17,987 nucleotides of DNA from Campylobacterales bacterium (lineage in GTDB: Bacteria > Campylobacterota > Campylobacteria > Campylobacterales > QNZT01). Shown here piece by piece: positions 6,380 to 14,284 of this stretch. Position numbers and translations under genes: made by a program. The stretch is taken from contig JALULO010000295.1 of the NCBI GenBank assembly GCA_027056215.1, forward strand, positions 1-17,987. Direction: 5' to 3'. The stretch's first letter is position 1. Every line of letters starts with the position of its first letter. The notes beneath the pieces are model-generated. The model did not search any database. It was given only the letters and a program-made list of their open reading frames with translations, and had not been told where the DNA came from.

Positions 6380-7882
6380 TTATTTTCTACGTGTATTTTG
6401 TCTCATAGAGATAATAAACTGATACGCCAAGTATCCAAATATCAGTTTCATTATCAATGACACAAAGGTTATTTCCGAAGAAGTTGCAGGGTAGATAACT
6501 TTTGCAAAAGTATTTAATAAATCTACTGGATTATTGAAAAAATATAAAAGTGTATAAATGATGAATATCAAACTATATATTCTAAGAATTTTATCAAATT
6601 CATTTTTATAAGAAGCAAAAATACATACAATTAACAAAGTAGCTAGGACAAGAAAACTCTTCTCCCCATCATTCTGAGAGTATTCAATTAATACACATAA
6701 AAAGCCAAATATTATCATCCAAAATAAAACCTGTATCCAGTTTGTAGCATAGTCTGACACATATTTAAACAGAGTCAAATTGAAAAAATCCCGATTTGAA
6801 AAAAATGATTTTATACTTCCTCCAAATTTTTGTGCAATTTCTTCACGCCACAGATCCATTTCTATACGATAATACTTATTTGATTCAATGATATTATGCT
6901 GGCTTTCGAAGGTATCTTTTATAATTCGGGCACTTTCTCTGGTGGCAATAGCGTCAGTTCTTGTTATATCACTTGAATATTTTTTAAGTTCTAAAAAATT
7001 TTTATTTTCAAAATCAATATTATCCAGGATTATTTTGTAAAGTCTGGCATTTTTAAAAGAGATATTTCTTCCTTGTGCAAAAGAAAAATCAGTCTCATAT
7101 AGCATTGCATCATTAAATTCAATTCTCTTGTCGACCTCTATATTTTTAAATGTACCAAAATCTCGTATATGAATTGCGTTAAAATTAGCTACATCACTAA
7201 ATATTACATCTGTAAATCTTGTTTCACCTTGAAATTCACTATTTTCAAAACTTACTGTACTGAAAAATTTTGATTGATAAAATGTTACATATTTTTTGAA
7301 AGTAGTTCCATCAAAATATGCACATTGCTTAAATTTAACAAACTTAAAAGAAATTTTGCCATCAAAAATAGAATCCTGAAAATCAACATCTTTCATAAAG
7401 TAAGAATTATCAAAAGATATAAATTGTGAATTTGTATCTTTTTGGTCATTTTTATTGTGTATTTTAGAGTTTTGAAAAGCACAATTTTCGTTACACTGAA
7501 CATTGCTAAATATTAAATTGTTTTCAAATATTACACTTGAAAAATCTACATCTTGCTTAAACGTTGCATGAGAAAAATCTACGATCTTTATAAATTTAAT
7601 CGATGAAAAATCAGCTGAACAATAAAAAACCGATTTTCTAAATATATACTCTTTTGAAAAAGATGTCCTAATCAAACTAAAAGCAATTTTCAAAAATTGT
7701 ACATACGAAAAATCAACTTTTTGAATCTTATTATTTTTTTCTGCATAATTTACGATTTTTTCTTCATCTTCTTCTTTCTCCTCTTCGCACTCTTCCGATT
7801 TTTTAGGTGCCATCAACCACTCATATTCATCTTGCGTAATAAACTGATCCTTTACTAACTTAGATAAAAATTTATTTTCCAA
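6380..7882 (-). CDS. Pentapeptide-repeat protein with C-terminal membrane domain
   Basis: A 500-residue protein with three parts. After an acidic linker (EECEEEKEEDEE, about residues 30-41), residues 55-270 show phenylalanine about every five positions (for example VDFSHATFKQDVDFSSVIF), the signature of a pentapeptide-repeat quadrilateral beta-helix. Residues about 295-355 look helical (YYRIEMDLWREEIAQKFG). Residues about 380-495 carry roughly four membrane segments, ending in a basic tail. I chose the TTG at 7882: GGGAGA lies six bases upstream and the reading then overlaps the previous stop by only 11 bases. An in-frame ATG at 7942 would overlap by 71 bases and has no ribosome binding site. 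It is the last gene of the four-gene unit. The repeat probably forms a scaffold attached to the membrane; function is unknown. Confidence 0.75.
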   Translation of the reverse strand: MENKFLSKLVKDQFITQDEYEWLMAPKKSEECEEEKEEDEEKIVNYAEKNNKIQKVDFSYVQFLKIAFSLIRTSFSKEYIFRKSVFYCSADFSSIKFIKIVDFSHATFKQDVDFSSVIFENNLIFSNVQCNENCAFQNSKIHNKNDQKDTNSQFISFDNSYFMKDVDFQDSIFDGKISFKFVKFKQCAYFDGTTFKKYVTFYQSKFFSTVSFENSEFQGETRFTDVIFSDVANFNAIHIRDFGTFKNIEVDKRIEFNDAMLYETDFSFAQGRNISFKNARLYKIILDNIDFENKNFLELKKYSSDITRTDAIATRESARIIKDTFESQHNIIESNKYYRIEMDLWREEIAQKFGGSIKSFFSNRDFFNLTLFKYVSDYATNWIQVLFWMIIFGFLCVLIEYSQNDGEKSFLVLATLLIVCIFASYKNEFDKILRIYSLIFIIYTLLYFFNNPVDLLNTFAKVIYPATSSEITFVSLIMKLIFGYLAYQFIISMRQNTRRK

Positions 7883-8584
7883 TAAACTTCTCCCTGAGTT
7901 CTGCCAAAGTACCATTTTGTTTAAAATTTGTAATAATTTCATTGAGCAATTTCAAAAATGCTTTATCTCCTTTTCGAACACCGATGGTATAGTCGCTTTT
8001 GACAGGTAAAACTGAAAGATGCAAACCGGAATGCGCTTTCTGAAAATGCTCCAATATCTCTTTGTCCGACGTAATGGCATCAACGGTGCCTTTTAACAAA
8101 GCATCATACATTTCATGATAGTTCTTATAAGGTATTTTTGTATGACCTTTGAGATATGTTTCAGACATCGATCCTCTCAGATAGCCTACTTTTTGCGGGA
8201 TAGCTTCACCTCTGTATAAAATAGCAACATTGGTCGTAAAATAAGGAACCGTAAAATCTATCAATTTTTTACGTTCTTGCGTAACTGTATAGGTCGCAAT
8301 AACCATATCTACTTTATGATCCAAAAGCTTCTGTTCCTGTTGCTGGGATAGACCTTTTTGTAAAAAACATCGAGTTTCCCGACAGAAAGTTTTAGACGTA
8401 TTTGTTCTATAATTTGTTTGGAAAGTACCATGTCGAAACCAGAGATACGCTTCTTTTCAAGATAGCCAAATGGTGGAGTATCGTATTTGATACCGATACG
8501 TAATTTGTGCTCATTTTTGATTTGACCGATTGTATCTGCCTGCACTGTCAAAAAGAGTAGGAGTGTCAATATAAATATCTTCAT
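7872..8584 (-). pseudogene. Solute-binding protein family 3, split by one frameshift
   Basis: Two overlapping frames make one periplasmic amino-acid-type binding protein. The first (8584 to about 8360) gives a signal peptide MKIFILTLLLFLTVQA and the N-terminal lobe (IGIKYDTPPFGYL, ISGFDMVLSKQII). The second (about 8360 to 7872) gives VDMVIATYTVTQERKKLIDF, where the Arg normally binds the ligand carboxylate, then DAITSD and the C-terminus AELREKFIGK. The break is at a run of five A (5'-TACAAAAAGG, plus-strand T run 8355-8359). One extra A would join the frames into 237 residues, the normal family length. AAGGA six bases before the ATG supports the start. No permease or ATPase gene is nearby, so it may act as a ligand sensor. 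It may be a real mutation or a sequencing error. Confidence 0.8.
7882..7894 (-). promoter_or_regulatory. Ribosome binding site deciding a TTG start
   Basis: On the minus strand GGGAGA (7889-7894) is followed by the spacer AGTTTA and then TTG (7880-7882). The same bases encode the last residues of the upstream solute-binding protein. Neither ATG candidate for the pentapeptide gene (7942, 7915) has a comparable site. Confidence 0.6.
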
Positions 8585-8593
8585 TCTGAATCC

Positions 8594-10357
8594 TTAAAAA
8601 TCTGCTTTTTGATGATCGTTTTCTATCAATTTGAATGCGCCATCATTGAATATGAATTTCTTAATCACCTCTTTACCATCAAGTGTTATAAACGACAAAC
8701 TTCGCTGTTTGTCGCTATTTTTGAGTCTGAGAGAGAACAGATACTTTTCTTCGCCTGTATCTGGATTGCTTTTTTGTTTAAATTGTATCTCCTTTTTTCC
8801 TTTGTATTTGATAAATTTTAGCGTATCTGCTGTTGTCAACATAAAGTGTACATCACTGAGTTTGCCCTCGGTAGTTACTGATGCTGTCAATATATATTGA
8901 CTATCTGCACTTTGCAGTTTTGGTAATTCATCCAGTTTGATACCTTTGTATTCTTTAGGATATAGTATTACTTTGGTTAGTTTATCGATTTTGACAAACT
9001 CGCCTGCGTCGATAACGGTATCACCGGCAATCAGATCATCTACGAGTTTTCCTGTGCAAAATTGAGGGTTAAGATAATTAGCTGTGGTTGGATCGAATTT
9101 CGAATTTTTTAATGTATTCAAATTTGTTAGATTTACTTCCTTATATCTCAGATCAATTGGCTCCGTTTTAACTGGTATGCTGTGTGAGATCTCACTTTGA
9201 AAGTAATTCTCAAATTTATCATAATCTGTTATTGAAATTATTTCCGCTTTATTCCAACCATTGTAAAGTTCTTTTACACTTTTAAAATAATTGTCTTTAA
9301 GTGATATAGTCATATATGGATTGTTTCTAATAGTAGATATAATACCTATATGTATGTCTATTAGTCGGTTATTCACTATTATCATACGAGAGTCACCTCC
9401 ATAAATACCTACTCCAGCCTTTTCAAGAATATTATCCATTATTTCAGAATAAGAGTTATCAGAGACTAATATGTCTCCTTGATTCATATTTAAGAATCTA
9501 TTTTTAGCGATAACTGCTTTTGAAGATTCCTTAACACGGATACCATAAATCCCATCTGTAATTTTATTATTAGAGATTTCTGCCATAGAAAAGCTACCAA
9601 TATCTAATACTGAAAAAAAGTTTGAAAACGTATTGTTTACTATTGTAAAATGGCTCTTGTCCATAATATTTAAGAAGTTCGATGTTAGTGGTTTTACACT
9701 AGTAAAACGACTGTTATGAATTAAACCATGGGATTTCTCAGCTCCAATTATCGTTTCATTTTCCGTTGAAAAATTAGAATCGGTAACTTCAACATTTGAA
9801 TTAGAGAAATAAAGCGATGCATTCTTACCTTGATGTTTTTCAAATTTACACTTTTTTATCAAAAGTGTACTCTTTATCGCATATATGAGATTTATTTCGT
9901 CCATTTGTTTAGTTGTGATGTATGCAATATAAATATTTTTACTATCACTAATATAGATACCGCCACTTTTTTTGTCTTTTGATGTAATTTGTCCATCCAT
10001 TAATGCAATATCTGATGAATCTTTTATTGTAACAGTTCCTGTATCATCTGTATTGACAAGGGAGATATTTTTAATTCTCATAACATTACACTGACTGAGT
10101 GTCAATTTGTTTAATGTGAGCATAACATTTGTAGCGTCAATTCGAATATTGCTCTTCTTTTCCAATGTCAGCGTATCAAACTTAAAGTTACCTGTTCGCC
10201 ACTCAACAAGTGTGTTATCTGGCATTTTTTCCAACAAATCTTTGATCTCGTTAGAAGGCATATCTGGTGTAATAACTAACAGATTTTTAAGTTCGATCTC
10301 TTTAGCATAAATTGAAGCTGTAAAAAACATCAATAAAAATAAATAGTTTATTTTCAT
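8594..10357 (-). CDS. Exported right-handed beta-helix protein
   Basis: A 587-residue exported protein. The signal peptide is MKINYLFLLMFFTASIYA (1-18). From about residue 60 to 360 the sequence has irregular coils of the pectate-lyase-like parallel beta-helix type, with repeated short strands and Asn/Ser-rich turns (ISNNKITDGIYGIRV, AVIAKNRFLNM, MIIVNNRLIDIHIG). The last about 200 residues form a separate domain of unknown type. The start at 10357 has AAAGGA just upstream; an in-frame ATG at 10384 would overlap the previous gene and push the signal peptide inward. Catalytic residues of polysaccharide lyases were not identified, so binding rather than cleavage is possible. It lies 10 bases after the nuclease-like gene and 9 before the solute-binding gene. 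Function is unknown. Confidence 0.78.
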   Translation of the reverse strand: MKINYLFLLMFFTASIYAKEIELKNLLVITPDMPSNEIKDLLEKMPDNTLVEWRTGNFKFDTLTLEKKSNIRIDATNVMLTLNKLTLSQCNVMRIKNISLVNTDDTGTVTIKDSSDIALMDGQITSKDKKSGGIYISDSKNIYIAYITTKQMDEINLIYAIKSTLLIKKCKFEKHQGKNASLYFSNSNVEVTDSNFSTENETIIGAEKSHGLIHNSRFTSVKPLTSNFLNIMDKSHFTIVNNTFSNFFSVLDIGSFSMAEISNNKITDGIYGIRVKESSKAVIAKNRFLNMNQGDILVSDNSYSEIMDNILEKAGVGIYGGDSRMIIVNNRLIDIHIGIISTIRNNPYMTISLKDNYFKSVKELYNGWNKAEIISITDYDKFENYFQSEISHSIPVKTEPIDLRYKEVNLTNLNTLKNSKFDPTTANYLNPQFCTGKLVDDLIAGDTVIDAGEFVKIDKLTKVILYPKEYKGIKLDELPKLQSADSQYILTASVTTEGKLSDVHFMLTTADTLKFIKYKGKKEIQFKQKSNPDTGEEKYLFSLRLKNSDKQRSLSFITLDGKEVIKKFIFNDGAFKLIENDHQKADF

Positions 10358-10367
10358 AATATTCCTT

Positions 10368-12290
10368 TTAATGGTTTTGCGCATAGTGTTTCAATTCCTG
10401 CGGATAGGAGCGATTTATCAAAATTAACTTTTTAAGCTGTTCGTATTTTTGAACATCTTTTTCTTTATATAGTGCAAGATAGACTTTTAGCTTGTAATCG
10501 CTGTCTTCGAATGTATTGTTTTGCAAAAGTTTCAGAAGATCATCGTAATAGCCCTGGTTGTACAAGTATCTACCTGCTTCTTTGAGTAAAAGCTCGTTGT
10601 GATATGTTTCTATTTTTGTAAATAAGTCATCTTTGGAATTGAAGTTTTTATTTGCCAGGTAATTGTCTCTTCTTTTTTTCTCTGCTTCTGCAAGAAGTGC
10701 TGCCGATGCTTCTGTATTTAACATACTATCGACTTCCTGAGCCCTACGATAGGCACCTTCAAAATCATTTTGCTTCTCTTTTTGCCTGATCTGTTTTTTA
10801 TAAAGTGCCAAAAGTGCATTGGCAAAAAAGTTATCTCTGTCGTATGGCTTGACAATAAAATAGGACGCATTGACAACCGGTAGTACACCGGGGTCCTTTT
10901 CCGCTCTTGCAATGATCTGACGATAAGTCTGTTTCATTTTTTCGATGTACTCAGGTGCTGTTTGTGCAGTGTAGATCTCGACAAGTGATATAAGATAGTA
11001 CATTGAGATAATCGGCTTCAGAGTAGTTTTGTCGATATTGAGACTCGTTTCAAAATCATGATAAGCGTTGTTGAGATGATCATGAATTTGTGTGTCATAA
11101 TAGGTAGAAAGTTCATCCAGACCTGTTTGAAGTATGCCGTTTTTGATATTGGCAATCTCTTCGGCGTTTTTATCGACTTTTTCTTTTACTTGTACCATGC
11201 TCTCGCCAAGTTGTATGATCTTTTGGTCGATATTTGCCAAAGTACCGTATAGGTTCACTATTTTTTTAGTGTTGGTTTCAATTTGTTCACCCAGTATTTC
11301 CTGCTCTTTGGTAAGTCTTTCATCAAGGGCAAGTATATAGTTTCTGTTCTCAGATATGTTTGATACATTGGTTTTGATTTGTTCACCATTTTTTCTAGTT
11401 GTCTCTTCGAAATTATCAAACTTGCTTTCTGTTCGTATTTCATCAGCTATAAAAGCGATAGAACCTATAACAGGAAGGCTTTTGACGATACCTTTCATAG
11501 TCCCTTTGGTAGTAATATTTTGGAGGAAAGGGAGTTGCTTCAAAAAACTGGTAATACCTTTAGTGCTTTTTGGAGTTGAGGATTTAAAAAGAAGTTTTCT
11601 GGACATAAAATGTCTTTTTGCCAATATACGTGCTTTTCTGATGCTTTGAGCTATTTTTTGTTCATATCCTGTTTTTGGATGCCGTATATCGATAACTTGT
11701 CCATCTATTTTATAGGCATTTCTTCCGGAAAGGGTGGTTGTTTTGATGTTTTTAGTATTTGTTGGGATGATGTCTTTGACATGAAAAAGATATTTTCCAT
11801 TGCCCACAGGTTTGATATTCCAAAGACGTGCACGGTAGATATCTTGTTCGATATATTTGCGTATCTGTAGATACTCTTTAAGTGTCTTTTCATTACCCGT
11901 CTGGCGTGCTTTCTTTATGAGGCTATCTATTTTATGCTGCATCCATTGTTTTGACATCTGTTTCGAGCCATCGCGTACTTTACCAAGTTTTGATGTGTTG
12001 TACTTACTTTCAACAAACAATACTTGTTTCACGACACCATTGCTTTTTTTGATATAGAGTCCGTCGATACCGTTTACACCCACTTCGCCCGCCCGTTTCG
12101 ACCAACCACTATTTTTAAAATAGTCATCCATAATCATTTCTGCGACATCGCCGTTAAATTTTTTTGAACCTGCTTCTGTATTAAATAAAAGATTATCCGG
12201 TAATGTATCACTAAAGGCTAAAAGAGTAAGCTGAGTTAGAGAGAACAATAATAGTATTTTAACAAGCATTGCAGAAGAGGAGATTTTCAT
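10368..12290 (-). CDS. Exported protein with N-terminal REase-like (polymorphic-toxin-like) domain, coiled coil and helical C-terminus
   Basis: A 640-residue protein beginning with a signal sequence (residues 1-26, about MLVKILLLFSLTQLTLLAFS). Residues 45-125 resemble restriction-endonuclease-fold toxin domains: E51 in a first helix, D76 in GVNGIDGLYI, E94-S-K96 in VLFVESKY, then SKLGKVRDGSKQMSKQWMQH, a Gly/Gln-Met/Trp stretch seen in toxin nucleases of contact-dependent and secreted systems. Residues about 260-283 contain a hydrophobic glycine segment (GIVKSLPVIGSIAFIADEI). Residues 295-390 are strongly coiled-coil-like. The remainder is helical with TPR-like pieces (ALLALYKKQIRQKEKQNDFE, YLYNQGYYDDLLKLL). 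AAGGA lies six bases before the ATG. It is the first gene of the four-gene unit. A nuclease domain at the exported N-terminus, rather than a toxin C-terminus, is odd. Nuclease activity is inferred. Confidence 0.7.
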   Translation of the reverse strand: MKISSSAMLVKILLLFSLTQLTLLAFSDTLPDNLLFNTEAGSKKFNGDVAEMIMDDYFKNSGWSKRAGEVGVNGIDGLYIKKSNGVVKQVLFVESKYNTSKLGKVRDGSKQMSKQWMQHKIDSLIKKARQTGNEKTLKEYLQIRKYIEQDIYRARLWNIKPVGNGKYLFHVKDIIPTNTKNIKTTTLSGRNAYKIDGQVIDIRHPKTGYEQKIAQSIRKARILAKRHFMSRKLLFKSSTPKSTKGITSFLKQLPFLQNITTKGTMKGIVKSLPVIGSIAFIADEIRTESKFDNFEETTRKNGEQIKTNVSNISENRNYILALDERLTKEQEILGEQIETNTKKIVNLYGTLANIDQKIIQLGESMVQVKEKVDKNAEEIANIKNGILQTGLDELSTYYDTQIHDHLNNAYHDFETSLNIDKTTLKPIISMYYLISLVEIYTAQTAPEYIEKMKQTYRQIIARAEKDPGVLPVVNASYFIVKPYDRDNFFANALLALYKKQIRQKEKQNDFEGAYRRAQEVDSMLNTEASAALLAEAEKKRRDNYLANKNFNSKDDLFTKIETYHNELLLKEAGRYLYNQGYYDDLLKLLQNNTFEDSDYKLKVYLALYKEKDVQKYEQLKKLILINRSYPQELKHYAQNH

Positions 12291-12330
12291 GAAGTATCCT
12301 TTAATTTATTGTAGCAAAAACTAATTTAAT

Positions 12331-12336
12331 ATTATA
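12331..12336 (-). promoter_or_regulatory. Candidate -10 box for the four-gene unit
   Basis: On the minus strand this is an exact TATAAT, about 40 bases upstream of the ATG at 12290. A second candidate, TGC-TACAAT (12308-12313), has an extended -10 but would leave almost no leader. The sequence is so A/T-rich that chance matches are likely. No -35 is obvious. Confidence 0.35.
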
Positions 12337-12542
12337 ATTATAAATTAAACTTCTCTTTTTAGTGTACTATGCGGGAAGGACAACTTTATGTCTGGTTTTT
12401 TGTTTTAAATTAAATATAGAGTGGGTGTTATAGTCATTTGATACCACATATCTTATAAAAAAGATTTTTTCAAAAAGAGAATTAAGTCTCAAACATTTTT
12501 CAAAACCCACTTTACTTTTTGATAAAATACAAAAGTGCTCTA

Positions 12543-12559
12543 TGAGTCTGTCGGACTCA
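12543..12559. repeat. Short GC-rich hairpin, possible dispersed repeat unit
   Basis: TGAGTC (12543-12548) and GACTCA (12554-12559) are perfect complements around a TGTCG loop; a G-T pair can extend the stem to seven. It lies between divergently transcribed genes, where no terminator is needed, and stands out from the A/T-rich surroundings. Confidence 0.4.
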
Positions 12560-12609
12560 CCATTTCCACACTCCTAGGTTGTTTTTTTAAAATTGGTATA
12601 GCCTATATC

Positions 12610-12615
12610 TATAAT
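12610..12615 (+). promoter_or_regulatory. Candidate -10 box for the fumarate reductase/succinate dehydrogenase unit
   Basis: An exact TATAAT about 59 bases before the ATG at 12674, giving a leader of about 50 bases. No -35 consensus is found, but a T-run (12582-12588) lies at the upstream spacing where Campylobacterota promoters are often T-rich. Confidence 0.45.
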
Positions 12616-12673
12616 TCATGATGATATTTAAAATTGTTAAGCTAACATGTTCTTTTAACATATAGGGGAAAAT

Positions 12674-14284
12674 ATGGCATATGATATTTTGATCATTGGA
12701 AGTGGTGGAGCGGGGCTTAGTGCTGCACTTAGGGCAAAAGATGAAAATGCAAATGTGCTTGTGGTGAGTGAGGGGTATCCAACCCGTTCACAAACGTGTA
12801 TGGCACAAGGTGGGATCAACGCTGCATTGGGGAATGTGGGTGAAGATTCTGTTACTTCGCATATCAAAGATACACTTAAAGCATCAGGTGGTATAGCATC
12901 ACAAAAGATGATAGTGCAGTTGTGTAGTGATGCACCAAAAAGTGTAAAGTGGTTGGAGAGTATCGGTGTTCCTTTTAGTAGAACGTCTGATCAAAAGATC
13001 GCACAACGTAGACTCGGGGGTGCTTCTGGAAAACGTGCTTGTTATTCACAAGATTATACGGGGTTAAAGATTTTACATACCCTTTATGACCAAGCACTTA
13101 AATCACAAATAGCATTTTTACATGAACATTTTTTGCTTGATTTATCGGTCGTAGACAATCAAGTAAATGGTGCAATCTTTTACAACATACGCAATGGTGA
13201 AATAGTAAGCATATCAGCGAAAAGTGTGATTATGGCAACGGGTGGTTATAGTGCTATTTATCATGGTTATACAACTAATACCAATCAATCCACTGGAGAT
13301 GGACAAGCTGTAGCATTTAGAGCGGGTGCAAAGTTGTCGGATATGGAGTTTATGCAATTTCATCCAACGGGGTTAAAGGGATCGGGTATTTTGATTTCTG
13401 AGAGTGCCAGAGGAGCTGGTGGCAAACTTCTCAATTCAAAGGGTGAACAGTTTGTAGATGAACTAAAACCTCGCGATGAGGTTAGTCGAGCGATGTGGGT
13501 TCAGATGCAAAAGGGTGAAGAACTCTTTTTAGATATTCGCCACCTTGGTGAAGCTTTTATAGATGAAAATATACCGCAAGAGAGAAAATTGTGCCTTACA
13601 TATGCGGGTATTGATCCCGTATATGAACTGATATCTGTTGTGCCAGTGGCTCACTATAGCATGGGTGGTATTTGGGTGGATGAAAATCTTAAAAGTAGTA
13701 TCGAAGGTTTATTTGCAGTGGGTGAGTGTGCCAATGCTCATGTTCACGGATCAAATAGGCTTGGTGGCAATTCTCTTTTAGAGATTATCTCTTTTGGACG
13801 AAAAGCAGGAGAGAGTGCTTTTTCCTATGCAAAAAGCAAAGAGCCTATTGAAGTTTCATCTGATATAACAAAGAAAAACAGAGCTTTTATAGATACGATC
13901 TTAGCCTCAGAGAATAGTGTAGATTTTTATAGCAAAAGAACTTTTTTAGGCGAGCTTTTTTATAAAAATGCGGGCATCATCAAAGAAGAAATGCTTTTGA
14001 AAGAAGTACTTAAAGCAGTGCAAAAAAATCATCAAAAACTAGACCAAATGGGCGTTGTTGATCATGGTAACATGTACAATACCAATCTCATAGAGCGTAT
14101 CAAATTTGGAAACATGCTTACCCTTTCAGAGGTGATGTTACACAGTGCTATAGATCGTAAAGAGAGTAGGGGTGCACACTATCGCAAAGGGTATCCTGAT
14201 CGTTTGGAAGCGTATGAAAAAGAGAGTATTGCTATTTTAAAAAATGGTAAAACCCAGATCACTTTTCAAAAGGATTTTTCATGA
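12674..14284 (+). CDS. Fumarate reductase/succinate dehydrogenase flavoprotein subunit
   Basis: A 536-residue FAD subunit interconverting fumarate and succinate. GSGGAG (9-14) is the dinucleotide-binding loop. Active-site residues of the family are present: H230 in FHPTG, R272 in PRDEVSRA, H327 in VAHYSMGG and R362 in SNRLGGNSLLE. At the position of the histidine that covalently holds FAD in classical FrdA/SdhA (RSHT...) the sequence is RSQTCMAQGG, with Q40, so FAD is probably bound non-covalently. There is no Tat signal, so unlike Campylobacter/Wolinella MfrA the enzyme should face the cytoplasm. The TGA overlaps the ATG of the Fe-S subunit. In a carbon-fixing Campylobacterota it would reduce fumarate in the reductive TCA cycle (inference). 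L-aspartate oxidase is a related alternative, but the Fe-S partner argues against it. Confidence 0.88.
   Translation: MAYDILIIGSGGAGLSAALRAKDENANVLVVSEGYPTRSQTCMAQGGINAALGNVGEDSVTSHIKDTLKASGGIASQKMIVQLCSDAPKSVKWLESIGVPFSRTSDQKIAQRRLGGASGKRACYSQDYTGLKILHTLYDQALKSQIAFLHEHFLLDLSVVDNQVNGAIFYNIRNGEIVSISAKSVIMATGGYSAIYHGYTTNTNQSTGDGQAVAFRAGAKLSDMEFMQFHPTGLKGSGILISESARGAGGKLLNSKGEQFVDELKPRDEVSRAMWVQMQKGEELFLDIRHLGEAFIDENIPQERKLCLTYAGIDPVYELISVVPVAHYSMGGIWVDENLKSSIEGLFAVGECANAHVHGSNRLGGNSLLEIISFGRKAGESAFSYAKSKEPIEVSSDITKKNRAFIDTILASENSVDFYSKRTFLGELFYKNAGIIKEEMLLKEVLKAVQKNHQKLDQMGVVDHGNMYNTNLIERIKFGNMLTLSEVMLHSAIDRKESRGAHYRKGYPDRLEAYEKESIAILKNGKTQITFQKDFS

Larger units (their letters stand above)
12291..12673. 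other. Divergent intergenic region, 383 bases
   Basis: No gene of credible length is present on either strand. The left 60 bases are almost pure A/T and hold the candidate promoter for the minus-strand unit. The middle (12360-12540) shows homopolymer runs and nothing assignable. The right part holds a short hairpin (12543-12559), a TATAAT box and a TGTTAA...TTAACA inverted repeat (12635-12660) just before the ribosome binding site AGGGGA of the flavoprotein gene. Confidence 0.6.

Noticed and set aside
8339..8375. Programmed -1 frameshift joining the two halves of the solute-binding protein
   Set aside because: The site reads TAC AAA AAG, so the heptamer is C AAA AAG, not the canonical A AAA AAG. 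Solute-binding proteins are not known to use recoding, and no clear stimulatory stem follows. A one-base indel is simpler.
9200..10300. Tandem DNA repeats in the beta-helix gene
   Set aside because: Repetition exists only as loosely similar protein coils; no repeated nucleotide unit is visible.
11058..11893. Several 60-97 residue plus-strand frames opposite the nuclease-like gene
   Set aside because: Phe/Ser/Cys-rich translations mirror the Lys/Glu/Ala-rich coiled-coil coding strand. No immunity gene or independent signals could be supported.
12291..12673. CRISPR array, tRNA or small RNA gene in the intergenic region
   Set aside because: There are no regularly spaced repeats and no cloverleaf; only short A/T-rich inverted repeats and one 17-base hairpin.
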